Assembly (NCBI GenBank): GCA_964545075.1 | Contig: CAZJFS010000002.1 | Span: forward strand, 42,235-106,234 | DNA from: DAOPXV01 sp035352535 | GTDB lineage: Bacteria; Muiribacteriota; UBA9980 | Reading direction: 5' to 3' | Length of the DNA stretch: 64,000 nucleotides | Shown here: piece after piece, positions 36,380 through 45,070 of the stretch | How the letters are laid out: every line of letters begins with the position of its first letter | How positions within the stretch are numbered: the first letter of the stretch is position 1 | Made by a program: the position numbers and the translations under genes | The notes under the pieces: generated by a model | What the model saw: only the letters and a program-made list of their open reading frames with translations | Databases searched by the model: none | What the model was told of the DNA's origin: nothing

Positions 36380-36844
36380 ATGAAATTATCGAACAAATTT
36401 TTCATGGTAATGGTATTTGTCCTTTCAATCTGTATTCTTTTTTCAGGCGTATCGTTCGCGAAAGCTAAAAAAGCGAAAACGGATCCCGCCGAGGTCCAGG
36501 CACTCGTAGAAAAATTTAGAGCCTCTTATCCGGCGGCTCTTCTTCCCGCCGGCCCGATCCCGGCCGAAGCGGCCGATAAATGCAAAGAATTTCCCAAATT
36601 CGTTAAAGCTTTAAAACAATGGGATGATCTCACAATAAAATCAAACAACGATAAATTTTCACCCAAAAAGCGCGAAAAAGCTAAGACGGCGGCCGACAAA
36701 CTCGCGTTTAAAATAAACGCGATGCTCGAAGAACGCGCAAAAACCTGTCAGGCCTGCAGTGAAAAACAGGCGGCCTCCGGCGAATATCAGCCCAGAACGG
36801 AAAAAGGCCGTCAAGTAATGGAACTTTTAAAGAACAAAAAATAA
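36380..36844 (+). CDS. Small secreted alpha-helical protein
   Basis: The 154-residue protein has a signal peptide (about 1-27, ending SFA). The mature part is charged and helical, with one CxxC pair (TCQACS near residue 125) and a run KFSPKKREKAKTAADK. I do not recognise a family. AAAAAGGAG lies 8 bases before the ATG. A strong terminator follows, so it is a single-gene transcript. Confidence 0.65.
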   Translation: MKLSNKFFMVMVFVLSICILFSGVSFAKAKKAKTDPAEVQALVEKFRASYPAALLPAGPIPAEAADKCKEFPKFVKALKQWDDLTIKSNNDKFSPKKREKAKTAADKLAFKINAMLEERAKTCQACSEKQAASGEYQPRTEKGRQVMELLKNKK

Positions 36845-36866
36845 TTCGACGCTTAAAATCCTTATC

Positions 36867-36904
36867 AAAAAAGGCGGCGGCGCTCTTTAGCCGCCGCCTT
36901 TTTT
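36867..36904 (+). terminator. Strong intrinsic terminator
   Basis: Arms GGCGGCGGC and GCCGCCGCC around an 8-base loop, with A6 before and T6 after. It ends the small-secreted-protein transcript just upstream of the nuoD promoter. Confidence 0.92.
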
Positions 36905-36905
36905 A

Positions 36906-36934
36906 TTGACAATGTACATGTTCTTTGATATAAT
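36906..36934 (+). promoter_or_regulatory. Consensus promoter of the nuoD operon
   Basis: TTGACA (36906-36911), a 17-base spacer, TATAAT (36929-36934), with TGA before the -10: a perfect promoter. The leader is about 88 bases. Confidence 0.9.
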
Positions 36935-37028
36935 CAATAGTTAACCATATTTTTACCGGCTTTTATGGTATAAATATAGTTAATAACAATCCACAAGCCA
37001 AAATGCCATAAACGCAAGAGGAAACAAG

Positions 37029-38216
37029 ATGCAATCCACGCCGGACTTTTTATCAAGCCGCATGCGCGTTAACGTGGGTCCTTCACATCCCGCGACTCAC
37101 GGCACGCTTCGCTTTATAATGGAACTCGAAGGCGAAAAGATAATCAAATGTACTCCCGAAATAGGTTATCTGCACAGGGCTTTTGAAAAATCCGCCGAAA
37201 AAGGTACTTATACCCAGGTGATCCCTTATACCGACCGCCTCAACTACTGTTCCGCCATGATAAACAATGTCGGCTACGTAATGGCCGTCGAACATCTCAT
37301 GGGCCTTAAAATAACTGAGCGCTGCCGCTACATAAGGGTCATAATATCCGAATTATCAAGAATAATGGATCATCTCGTCTGCATTGGGGCATGCGCCGTA
37401 GACCTGGGCGCGCTGACGAACTTCTGGTATTTTTTTGAAAAGCGCGAAGAGATTTACGATGTTTTAGAATCGCTCTGCGGAGCTCGCCTTACGACATCTT
37501 ATACCCGCATCGGCGGACTTATGCACGATGCCGGACCCGATTTCGTCGAAGGCGTTAACAAAATAATCAAGAGCCTTCCCGCCGCGTTAAAAGACGTGGA
37601 CGGCCTCCTGACAAACAACAGGATATTTTACGACCGCACCCGCGGCGTAGGCGTCATCTCGAAAGAGGACGCGCTTTCGTATTCTTTTACCGGCCCATGC
37701 CTTCGCGCAAGCGGCGTAGGATATGACGTAAGAAAAGCCTCTCCTTATCTCGTTTATGACAACTTTGAATTCGACGTGCCCACCGACGGGCATGGCGACG
37801 CGTATTCGCGCTACCTGGTAAGGATGCAGGAAATGCGCGAATCCATCAAAATAATCGAACAGGCAGTAAAAAAGCTCCCCGGCGGCCCCGTAAACGCCGA
37901 AAATAATTACGTGACGCTTCCCGACAAGCAAAAAGTTTATAGTGAAATGGAAGCGCTCATAAGGCAATTCAAGATAATTATCGATGGAGTGAAGCCGCAG
38001 GTCGGCGAAACTTATTTCGCCGTAGAAGGTGCGAACGGCGAGTTGGGTTTTTATATTGTGTCGGACGGAGGAACGAATCCGTACCGGGTCAGGGTAAGAC
38101 CGCCCTGCTTCCCATTTCTCGCGGCGTTTCCAAAAATGGTGGAAGGCCATTACATAGCAGACGCCATATCGGCGCTTGGCTCGCTCAATATAATCGCGGG
38201 CGAACTGGACCGATAA
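37029..38216 (+). CDS. nuoD: NADH-quinone oxidoreductase subunit D (49 kDa subunit)
   Basis: The 395-residue protein matches NuoD closely: VNVGPSHPATHGTLRFIMEL near the start, EIGYLHRAFEKSAE, TDRLNYCSAMINNVGYV, and FFEKREEIYD. The C terminus ends with the typical II-GELDR. Length is normal. NuoD is a peripheral subunit of complex I that helps form the quinone site with NuoB; it belongs to the [NiFe]-hydrogenase large-subunit superfamily but lacks its metal-binding cysteines. No other nuo gene is visible within the window, so complex I genes must be scattered. It heads a likely operon with the three following genes. Confidence 0.95.
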   Translation: MQSTPDFLSSRMRVNVGPSHPATHGTLRFIMELEGEKIIKCTPEIGYLHRAFEKSAEKGTYTQVIPYTDRLNYCSAMINNVGYVMAVEHLMGLKITERCRYIRVIISELSRIMDHLVCIGACAVDLGALTNFWYFFEKREEIYDVLESLCGARLTTSYTRIGGLMHDAGPDFVEGVNKIIKSLPAALKDVDGLLTNNRIFYDRTRGVGVISKEDALSYSFTGPCLRASGVGYDVRKASPYLVYDNFEFDVPTDGHGDAYSRYLVRMQEMRESIKIIEQAVKKLPGGPVNAENNYVTLPDKQKVYSEMEALIRQFKIIIDGVKPQVGETYFAVEGANGELGFYIVSDGGTNPYRVRVRPPCFPFLAAFPKMVEGHYIADAISALGSLNIIAGELDR

Positions 38217-38274
38217 AAAGCCGATGCACGCAAATCAGCTTGCGGTCACAAAAAATTAATAAAGAGGTATTTTA

Positions 38275-39282
38275 ATGGAATTATTAGAAGCGGTAAAATT
38301 CGTATTACAAAGAAACAAGAAACCGATGCATTTTAAAGAGGTTTCAAAGATTATAACAATTGAAAAACTCGTCGAACGCGGCGCCCAGACCATCGAAACT
38401 ATGATCAACGCCAAACTCGCGCTTGAAATAAAAAAAGCTGAAAAACTCAAGCAGCCGGCTGTTTTCGTAAAATTAAACAACGGCAACATAGGTCTTATAA
38501 ATTACGAAGAACCAAAACCGGTCGTCGAGGAAAAACCAGTGGCGCCAGTTATACAGCCAGTCGAATCCGCGCCGGCGCTCATGAACTTCGATCCGAACCT
38601 TTTCGCCGAACTTTTGAAATCAAATTTATCACATACCAGAACGCAGTATGTCGAAAAACTTCAAAAAATGAACTTCCTGGTTTTTGAAAGGATACTTGAA
38701 AACCTTCTGCGGCAGATCAATTTCTTGAAATACACGATCGTCAATAGAAGAACGGACGGCGGAATAGATTACGCGATCAATTTCCAGTTCTTCGATAATA
38801 ACGTAAATATGCTCGTTGCCGTAAGACGCTGGCCGCCATCGAGAAAAATCTCGGTCGCCAATATCGACGAGGTTATAAACGCCATGAACCACCATAAATT
38901 TAACGCAGGCGCGGTAATAAATTTTTCCGAATACGAGCCGGAGGTCAGGGAACACATCAAAACCGCTCCGTTTCCGTTAATACTTCTGGGGGCCGACAAT
39001 CTCTGCGATCTTCTTATAAAATTCAACGTCGGCACCGTTAAAAATCACTTTGAAACGTTAGATATCGATACGCCATACATAAAATCAATCGAAGAAGAAA
39101 TCAGCCAGAAGATCGAAAAACACAAGAAAAATTTCGAACCAGCTCAAAGAAATGAAAAGATAGATCATACAAGGAGGCCCAAAAAACATGAACCCAAACA
39201 GCAGCGCAACGAAACGCACCCCAGAAACGACCATCCCAGAAGCGAACACCATCCGCACAACAAAAACAACGTCAAACGCTAA
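38275..39282 (+). CDS. HARE-HTH plus Mrr-like nuclease-fold protein
   Basis: The 335-residue protein has an N-terminal HARE-HTH domain (about 1-75: LLEAVKFVLQRNKKPMHFKEV, then NGNIGLINYEE). After a proline-rich linker comes an Mrr/restriction-endonuclease-like domain (about 130-260: FERILENLLRQINFL, DGGIDYAINFQFFDN, VAVRRWPPS, FNAGAVINFSEYEPEVRE). In active Mrr enzymes the D...QxK motif sits where this protein has D...AVRR, so the catalytic lysine is replaced and it may only bind DNA. A basic Lys/Asn/His/Arg-rich tail ends the protein, and its last 95 bases overlap the next gene in another frame. The gene lies 58 bases after nuoD. Confidence 0.7.
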   Translation: MELLEAVKFVLQRNKKPMHFKEVSKIITIEKLVERGAQTIETMINAKLALEIKKAEKLKQPAVFVKLNNGNIGLINYEEPKPVVEEKPVAPVIQPVESAPALMNFDPNLFAELLKSNLSHTRTQYVEKLQKMNFLVFERILENLLRQINFLKYTIVNRRTDGGIDYAINFQFFDNNVNMLVAVRRWPPSRKISVANIDEVINAMNHHKFNAGAVINFSEYEPEVREHIKTAPFPLILLGADNLCDLLIKFNVGTVKNHFETLDIDTPYIKSIEEEISQKIEKHKKNFEPAQRNEKIDHTRRPKKHEPKQQRNETHPRNDHPRSEHHPHNKNNVKR

Positions 39283-40090
39283 AAAAACTTTATTCAATAT
39301 AACCGCGGCGATGATTTTCTTAATATTCAACGTCGTTTTCGCGTCCGCAGCCACGATAGGATGTCCCAGCTGCCAGAAATCAATAGATTCCGCGAACAGC
39401 CTCTGCCCATACTGCCTTGCGGAAACAGCTCCAAAACCGGAAGTAAAGCCGGTAAAAGCGCCTGATACCGGATCGGCGGCCAAAATCGACTATAGCGTTC
39501 CGCCTCAGGACGGCCGGAATTCTCCGGCGAAATCTTCAAGGATCCTGTCTGAACAGGAAGTGCAGACTTTCATCGACGAAAAAGTTACGGCGCGCTTACA
39601 AAACGACGACCAAAAAATAAAGATCGATTCGGTAAAAAAAGAAAAAGGCTTTGACGACAAATTCAGAATAACGGGAAAAGTTTACAACAAAAAAGGCACC
39701 CCCATGCAGACCGTCGGCGCCATCATGGAAAAACTTTCAGACCAGCAGGCGCTCTCGAACGTTAACCTGGTAAGAGCCGCCAAGGCTGATATTAACGTGC
39801 CAAACGTAGTGAATTTCAACCTCACGATGGCTATAGACGCTTCGCTTCTGGCACCTATAGCGAAAAAACCTTTCCAGTTTAATTTCACCGTTCCCGTTTC
39901 ATCATCGAAACCTTCACCCGACCAACTTTTTAATGTTAAAATTTTGAAAAAAACTGCCGATTCAGAAGATATAATGTATGATATGCAGAACAAGGCAGGC
40001 GACAAGGTCTCGCTTACCCTCATACCCGAAGGCGGAATGACGGTCATCGTAATGATAGACGGCCTTAAGGCGTATGAGAAAAAATACTAG
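39188..40090 (+). CDS. Membrane or secreted zinc-ribbon protein with PilN-like domain
   Basis: The 300-residue protein begins with about 33 polar residues, then a hydrophobic segment (about 36-53) and a zinc ribbon (C59, C62, C73, C76: GCPSC...LCPYC). After a proline-rich linker, the domain from about 135 to 295 (FRITGKVYNKKGTPMQTV, AIMEKLSDQQALSNVNLVRA, VVNFNLTMAIDA) has the pattern of PilN/GspL-type periplasmic ferredoxin-like domains. That link is tentative. An excellent ribosome binding site, AAGGAGG, 10 bases before ATG supports this early start, although it makes the gene overlap the previous one by 95 bases. The next gene starts 9 bases after its stop. Confidence 0.6.
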   Translation: MNPNSSATKRTPETTIPEANTIRTTKTTSNAKKTLFNITAAMIFLIFNVVFASAATIGCPSCQKSIDSANSLCPYCLAETAPKPEVKPVKAPDTGSAAKIDYSVPPQDGRNSPAKSSRILSEQEVQTFIDEKVTARLQNDDQKIKIDSVKKEKGFDDKFRITGKVYNKKGTPMQTVGAIMEKLSDQQALSNVNLVRAAKADINVPNVVNFNLTMAIDASLLAPIAKKPFQFNFTVPVSSSKPSPDQLFNVKILKKTADSEDIMYDMQNKAGDKVSLTLIPEGGMTVIVMIDGLKAYEKKY

Positions 40091-40099
40091 AGGTGATGA

Positions 40100-40885
40100 A
40101 TGAACCAGGGAATTAATTCCAAAAAACTTTTTTATGTAATTTCTTCGTTTCTGCTTTTGATCCTGATAATATTTACGATAAAAGTAAATTACGCCATATC
40201 CCAGGGCAATCCCCCGCTCGCCTCGGAAGCCGCTAAAGAAACGGGCGAAACGTCGAAAGCGGCTGAGCAGAAAGGCCAGGTTCTATCAAAGGAACCGGAA
40301 CCCGATAAGTCTGAAGAAAAACAGGCGGGCAAAGATGAAACGCTCCAGGTCAAAACGATAGGCGATAAAGCCGCCCCAACGGCGGGCAAGTTCAAATTCG
40401 ACCCCGTAGCATCCGCTATATTCATAGGAAAAGCGAAGAAAGCGCCTGGGAAATTCAAATTCGTCATAGACAAAAAAACCTTTGAATTAAGGCTTTTCAA
40501 AGACGAAGCGCTTTTAAAAACTTACAGTATCGCATACGGCAGAAATCCCGACGGCCGGACCAAACAGAAAAAAGGCGATCTGCGCACGCCGGAAGGCCAT
40601 TTCTACGTCCAGTCGATCGAAAAAAGCGACAAGTGGCTCCACGAAGGCAAATTCGCTTACGGCCCATGGTTTTTAAGGCTTAAAACGCCATTCTCCGGAA
40701 TAGCCATCCACGGAACCGACGACCCTGATTCGATAGGAACGAAGGCATCGGAAGGCTGCATAAGACTTTATCCGGAGGAAATAACCGAACTTAAAACCAT
40801 AGTTGAAGATCAGGTAAAAAAAGGGCAAGACAAGGTTTATGTCGATATATTCGCGGACGCGGCCATATCCGCCGAAAAAAAATAA
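40100..40885 (+). CDS. L,D-transpeptidase (YkuD domain)
   Basis: The 261-residue protein has an N-terminal membrane anchor (about 8-28), a charged linker and a YkuD domain from about 120 to 255. The catalytic signature is intact: HGT at 204-206 and SEGCIRL with S217 and nucleophile C220, plus R222. It cross-links peptidoglycan or attaches proteins to it through a meso-DAP-type L,D bond. Together with the S11 carboxypeptidase at 22210 this points to an active, remodelled cell wall. AGAGGTGATGA precedes the ATG; it is the last clear gene of the nuoD operon. Confidence 0.9.
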   Translation: MNQGINSKKLFYVISSFLLLILIIFTIKVNYAISQGNPPLASEAAKETGETSKAAEQKGQVLSKEPEPDKSEEKQAGKDETLQVKTIGDKAAPTAGKFKFDPVASAIFIGKAKKAPGKFKFVIDKKTFELRLFKDEALLKTYSIAYGRNPDGRTKQKKGDLRTPEGHFYVQSIEKSDKWLHEGKFAYGPWFLRLKTPFSGIAIHGTDDPDSIGTKASEGCIRLYPEEITELKTIVEDQVKKGQDKVYVDIFADAAISAEKK

Positions 40886-40945
40886 TCGCAAAACCAGTGT
40901 AATTGAACCTTCAGCGATTTAGAAACAATAACCATATTTTAACCA

Positions 40946-40981
40946 TTTTAAAGCGGCAATAAAACTATTGTCGCTTTAAAA
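40946..40981 (+). terminator. Probable terminator of the nuoD operon
   Basis: Nearly perfect 16-base arms (40946-40961 and 40966-40981, one G-T-type mismatch) around a 4-base loop. The 3' arm ends in TTTAAAA, not a clean T-run, so termination is uncertain. Confidence 0.5.
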
Positions 40982-41003
40982 TTATATAAAAGAGAAGTGC
41001 GTT

Positions 41004-42509
41004 TTGATAAGGTATCTGTTTAAAGCTAAAAAACTTCACATTCTTCTCATTTTTCTGGCGTTCGGGCTTTTTTCAGCAAGGCTGTACGACGGCACGCTCA
41101 GAACCTACGACGAATGCTACTACGCCCAACAGGCCCGCGAAATCATCTTAACCGGCGACTGGCTCACGATGCATCACGCGCTTTTGAAAAATTTCGAGAA
41201 CGACCCGGTATATCTGTGGTCGATGGCGGTCTCATTCAAGCTGTTCGGCTTCTCGGAATTCGCCGCGCGCATACCTTCGGCGCTATACGGCACGTTAACG
41301 GCAGCAACCGTATTTTTAACCGGAAAGCTTTTAAAAAACTACCTTTTCGGAATAGTTTCAGCGCTGATACTCACGACGACCTGGGAGTTTATAAGGTTCG
41401 CCCGCTACGCCCATCTGGACGTCTGCCTCGCTTTTTTCAGCGCGCTCGCGGCCTATAACTTTTTAAAATATGAAAAAATGCGCCTGGATTCGCCTGAAAA
41501 ATACCGCGCGGAGGGCCTGAAAAATTCGATTTTAATGGGAATATGCGCGGGCCTCGCCATGCTCTCCAAAAACCTGCTGGGAACTTTTCCGCTCATCTGC
41601 GTGGTTATTTATTATTTGGCGATCTTTAATATCAGAGCGATCTTCAATTTAAGGCTTATCGCCGGATTTATAACGGCAGCGGTTCTTCCCGGAACCTGGT
41701 ATGCGTATCAGTATTTTACCAACGGCGTCGATTTTTTCAAAGTGCATTTCGGCTATATAATTTTTCAACGCGCGTTCAATAACGCGGTCGAAGCCGCGCC
41801 CGCCTATCAATATTTTAAAATTATCGCGCTCACTTATATTCCCTGGCTCATCCTTCTGATTCCCGGAATTTATTTGATCGCGCGGAAAAGTTATGCGATA
41901 TCGGTAAAAAAAGAAGCCGTCAAGAATTTCAGCCGGCTTTTTTTATTCGAACTGATATTTTGCGCGGTGCTGCTCGCCGTTATGAGCGTAAGCAGCGCCA
42001 AAAAAGGCTGGTATATCATGTCCATTTATCCCGCCTTCGCTATCATTTCAGCATACGGGCTTTCAGCTTTCAAGCGGTTCGGGAACAGGGCCAGCGTTAT
42101 GCGCTTTGCCGAAGGAACGATAATCTTCATTTTTTTATGCGTGTTTTTGATATCCGTCCTTCCGATAAAATTATATAACTCCACTAATGACGAATTCAAG
42201 AAGGATTTCAAGGCTTTCGCCGAAATAAATCCGGAACTTAAAATGAAAAGAAACGCCATACGCGCCGTGGAAATTTCAGATGATTACTTTGATTATCAGC
42301 TCCCGATGCTGTTTTATTCCAGCCTGATTCCCGAGCAGTCCATAAAATACAATGATTTTAAAAAAACCGCTGGAACGGATAAAAAAATGTATTATTTATT
42401 CGACGCGAGAAAATTTGAAGAGCTGAAAAAAGAAACCGCCGAAAACGGGCTTAAGTCCTTTGAAATTTCATTGAAAACGGCGAACTTCGTTCTGGGCCGG
42501 ATGCGATAA
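41004..42509 (+). CDS. PMT/ArnT-type membrane glycosyltransferase (GT-C fold)
   Basis: The 501-residue protein has about 11 membrane helices. The first loop after helix one holds the motif RTYDECYYAQQAREI, with the acidic residues used by lipid-phosphate-linked GT-C transferases; ARIPSALYGTLTAATVFL follows in the second helix. This is the ArnT/PMT_2 pattern. It probably adds a sugar from a polyprenyl phosphate carrier to lipid A or proteins on the outer side of the inner membrane. The start is a TTG at 41004 with AGAGAAG-like binding sequence; no ATG lies early enough. It converges with the next gene. Confidence 0.85.
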   Translation: MIRYLFKAKKLHILLIFLAFGLFSARLYDGTLRTYDECYYAQQAREIILTGDWLTMHHALLKNFENDPVYLWSMAVSFKLFGFSEFAARIPSALYGTLTAATVFLTGKLLKNYLFGIVSALILTTTWEFIRFARYAHLDVCLAFFSALAAYNFLKYEKMRLDSPEKYRAEGLKNSILMGICAGLAMLSKNLLGTFPLICVVIYYLAIFNIRAIFNLRLIAGFITAAVLPGTWYAYQYFTNGVDFFKVHFGYIIFQRAFNNAVEAAPAYQYFKIIALTYIPWLILLIPGIYLIARKSYAISVKKEAVKNFSRLFLFELIFCAVLLAVMSVSSAKKGWYIMSIYPAFAIISAYGLSAFKRFGNRASVMRFAEGTIIFIFLCVFLISVLPIKLYNSTNDEFKKDFKAFAEINPELKMKRNAIRAVEISDDYFDYQLPMLFYSSLIPEQSIKYNDFKKTAGTDKKMYYLFDARKFEELKKETAENGLKSFEISLKTANFVLGRMR

Positions 42510-42565
42510 AGCGACAGGGAAACCGTTTTCAAAACCACAGCCAATATAATTTTCAGCTATATTAA

Positions 42566-42599
42566 AATCCCCCCGCTTCAATTGAAAGCAGAGGGGATT
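42566..42599. terminator. Bidirectional terminator between convergent genes
   Basis: AATCCCC pairs with GGGGATT, with an inner GCTT/AAGC stem. Weak A/T runs flank it on both sides. Confidence 0.65.
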
Positions 42600-42621
42600 A
42601 TTAACTTATATAAGCTTTAGA

Positions 42622-43842
42622 TTAGTCCCATGGCCACCATGAGCTGATTGCTTTTATACGTTTTTTAGAGTCTTCAGCGAGAGTGGTGTTGGGATAAGAA
42701 TCCACTATTTTCTTGTAGATCAGAACCGCGTTATTCGTATCTTTCATTTTTTCATAGCATTCGCCGAGTTTAAAGTAAACTTCCGGCAGACGTTTTGAGT
42801 TCGGATACGATTCGACCCACCACATAAACATATTTTTAGCCTTATCGTAGTATCTTGTGGATCCGATCCCCAGAACACCGCCTGTTTTAACTTCAAGAAG
42901 AAGGCTGGCTATGTTCAAAACGGTTTCTTCCTTTAAAGTTTCCGGGAAATTTATACTGTATATTATGAATATCGAAAGCGCCTTATCATATTCTTTCATG
43001 CTCATCATTGTCATGCCGGCATACCAGAAGGCTTTATTTCTAAACTGGCCGTTAACCGGCTCTTCTACAAGGATCAAGTTAAACCTGAACAGCGCTTTTG
43101 AATAATCGCCACGGTTAAAGGCTTCAAAACCCATCGCATATTGATCTTCGATCGTAAGCAGCCTGCCGTTTAAGTCATAATGCGCTTCAAGATCGGCGCG
43201 TCCTGTTCCTTCGGCGGAACCTCGGGCAAATGCCGCAGGATATGTCACCTTGCTGCCTTCATATTCGCCGTCGCGTCTGCCGTCATAGCGGCCTTTACCG
43301 AGACCGTCATTAAAGCCGAGTGAAAAACCAGGGCCGTTGCGCTGGGCGTTTTTGGATGAATCGGCGTTTAATTCGGCGGCTTCGATTATGCCGCGGCCTT
43401 CAAATCTAATTTTCTTAATAAGATCCGCTAATTTTTCTTCGGTGTATTTATAATCAACATATTTTTCGTTAAATTTTCTTATGCCGTCGTTTACGCCGTT
43501 TCTGTAACCGCTTTCTTCGCCGTCGCGCAATCCCTGCTGATAACCTTCGGGATATGATTCCCTGTATCCGCTGTTGTATCCTTCGCGGTATCCCATATCA
43601 TATGCGGGGTCGTTATGTGCATCGTTATTAATCTGACCCGGAACGGGCGGATGCTGCGGGAAATTTATCGGCGCCGGGCCTGGCTGATACGGACCGTGAC
43701 CTGCGGGAATTTTACTATCAACCGTGGTTTTTTTGGCGTTGGAATTATCATTTAATTCGCCGGCGGATACCGTTAAAACATTCGAAGTAAACAGAATCGA
43801 CGCGATAGCAAGACCGGTCAACGCTTTTTTAAAAATACTCAT
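42622..43842 (-). CDS. Secreted TPR protein with Gly/Tyr-rich 4-residue repeat region
   Basis: The 406-residue protein has a signal peptide (about 1-27). A proline-rich stretch leads into a striking region (about 80-130) in which glycine recurs every four residues: YDMGYREGYNSGYRESYPEG, QQGLRDGEESGYRNGVNDG. A second such block lies near 174-190 (LGFNDGLGKGRYDGRRDG). This resembles the Yae1-type deca-GX3 motif. TPRs of the BamD/YbgF type follow (about 235-395), e.g. FKLGECYEKMKDTNNAVLIYKKIVDSYP. A periplasmic scaffold role is likely but not specific. GGAGG lies 9 bases before the ATG. Confidence 0.7.
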   Translation of the reverse strand: MSIFKKALTGLAIASILFTSNVLTVSAGELNDNSNAKKTTVDSKIPAGHGPYQPGPAPINFPQHPPVPGQINNDAHNDPAYDMGYREGYNSGYRESYPEGYQQGLRDGEESGYRNGVNDGIRKFNEKYVDYKYTEEKLADLIKKIRFEGRGIIEAAELNADSSKNAQRNGPGFSLGFNDGLGKGRYDGRRDGEYEGSKVTYPAAFARGSAEGTGRADLEAHYDLNGRLLTIEDQYAMGFEAFNRGDYSKALFRFNLILVEEPVNGQFRNKAFWYAGMTMMSMKEYDKALSIFIIYSINFPETLKEETVLNIASLLLEVKTGGVLGIGSTRYYDKAKNMFMWWVESYPNSKRLPEVYFKLGECYEKMKDTNNAVLIYKKIVDSYPNTTLAEDSKKRIKAISSWWPWD

Positions 43843-44028
43843 TATTGCATGCCTCCAAATTTTTATTTCGTTTCAAATTTTTATTTTGCTTTGTCGAAAT
43901 AAGATATCCTTACAAAATTGGTTTCGTTTGATTTTTTTCAAAATCGTTAAAAATATTACCTTTTATGTTTTTGTTTTGATATAACAAAACTTTTTCATAA
44001 ATTACATGGTTTTTTTGGCGCCTTATGG

Positions 44029-44034
44029 TATAAT
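44029..44034 (+). promoter_or_regulatory. Extended -10 promoter before the GT2 gene
   Basis: TATAAT preceded by TGG (extended -10); no good -35. It is about 180 bases before the ATG at 44216. The 373-base gap 43843-44215 also holds two short in-frame remnants described in the findings. Confidence 0.5.
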
Positions 44035-44215
44035 GACACTTAATATGATGAACCCGGCCGATGAGCGCCCCGATATATAAAAACAAGACTTTATAGCTGT
44101 TTTGATCAGCAATCCGGACGCCACTATATCAATCGGAAAAGAGCTGATTTTTCAAGCCTGGAAAAACGACAAGCTAAAAACAATAAAATAAATAAATTCC
44201 AAGGAAGTGACCCGT

Positions 44216-44956
44216 ATGAGCAAGCTCCCTCATATAACAGTCGTAATGCCCGCTTATAACGCTGAAAAGACCCTCATCCAGACATATAACGATATCCCGC
44301 ATGACATAGTAAAAGACATCATACTCGTCGATGATAAAAGCCGCGATGAAACGGTCAAAGTCGCGCGCGACCTCGGACTTGCGATTTTCGAGCATCCTCA
44401 AAACCGAGGCTATGGCGGCAACCAGAAAACATGCTATCAGATGGCGCTCGAACGCGGCGCGGAAATAGTCGTAATGCTGCACCCGGATTATCAGTACGAC
44501 CCTAAACTTATAGGAAAAATGGTGCGGCCCATCATAGATAATGAGGCCGACATTGTATTAGGTTCGAGAATGCTCGACGGTAGCGCGCTTCCGGGCGGCA
44601 TGCCTAAATATAAATACGCCGCGAACAAATTTCTTACTTTCACGGAAAACGTAGTGCTGGGACTCGGCCTTTCTGAATATCACACCGGATATCGCGCATA
44701 CAGCCGCAAAGTGCTGGCCACTCTCCCGTTCAATAATAATTCGGACAATTTCGTTTTCGATCAGGAATTCCTGGTGCAGGCGACTTATTTCGGATTCAAG
44801 ATCGCCGAGGTGCCCTGCCCGTGCAAATACATGGCCGACGCGTCGTCCATAAGCTTCAAAAACAGTTCAATATATGGAATAATGACGCTTCAAACGCTGA
44901 CGAAATATATACTTCATAAATGGGGAATAAAAAAATTCAATATTTTCGAAAAATAA
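44216..44956 (+). CDS. Family 2 glycosyltransferase
   Basis: The 246-residue protein is a complete GT-A fold enzyme: VVMPAYNAEKTL at the start, ILVDDKSRDET (the nucleotide-binding DD), HPDYQYDP (a DxD-like metal site, here D-Y-Q-Y-D), and VLGSRMLDG. There are no membrane helices. Close relatives (dolichol-phosphate mannosyltransferase-like) make polyprenyl-phosphate sugars, which would fit the PMT-type enzyme at 41004, but the substrate is not readable. ATG at 44216 (AAGGAAG 8 bases before) is preferred over the GTG three codons earlier. Confidence 0.88.
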   Translation: MSKLPHITVVMPAYNAEKTLIQTYNDIPHDIVKDIILVDDKSRDETVKVARDLGLAIFEHPQNRGYGGNQKTCYQMALERGAEIVVMLHPDYQYDPKLIGKMVRPIIDNEADIVLGSRMLDGSALPGGMPKYKYAANKFLTFTENVVLGLGLSEYHTGYRAYSRKVLATLPFNNNSDNFVFDQEFLVQATYFGFKIAEVPCPCKYMADASSISFKNSSIYGIMTLQTLTKYILHKWGIKKFNIFEK

Positions 44957-45021
44957 ACCGCCCGGCGCGCATCAAAAACGAGCCGGATGAAAATTAAATT
45001 CGATAAAAAGCTGGAATAAAT

Positions 45022-45070
45022 AAAAAAAGAAAGGCCCGATACCGGATTGCATCAGGGCCTTTCTTTTTTT
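45022..45070. terminator. Bidirectional intrinsic terminator
   Basis: Arms GAAAGGCCC and GGGCCTTTC flanked by A7 and T7, between convergent genes. Its right half overlaps the last codons of the minus-strand gene at 45052. Confidence 0.88.
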
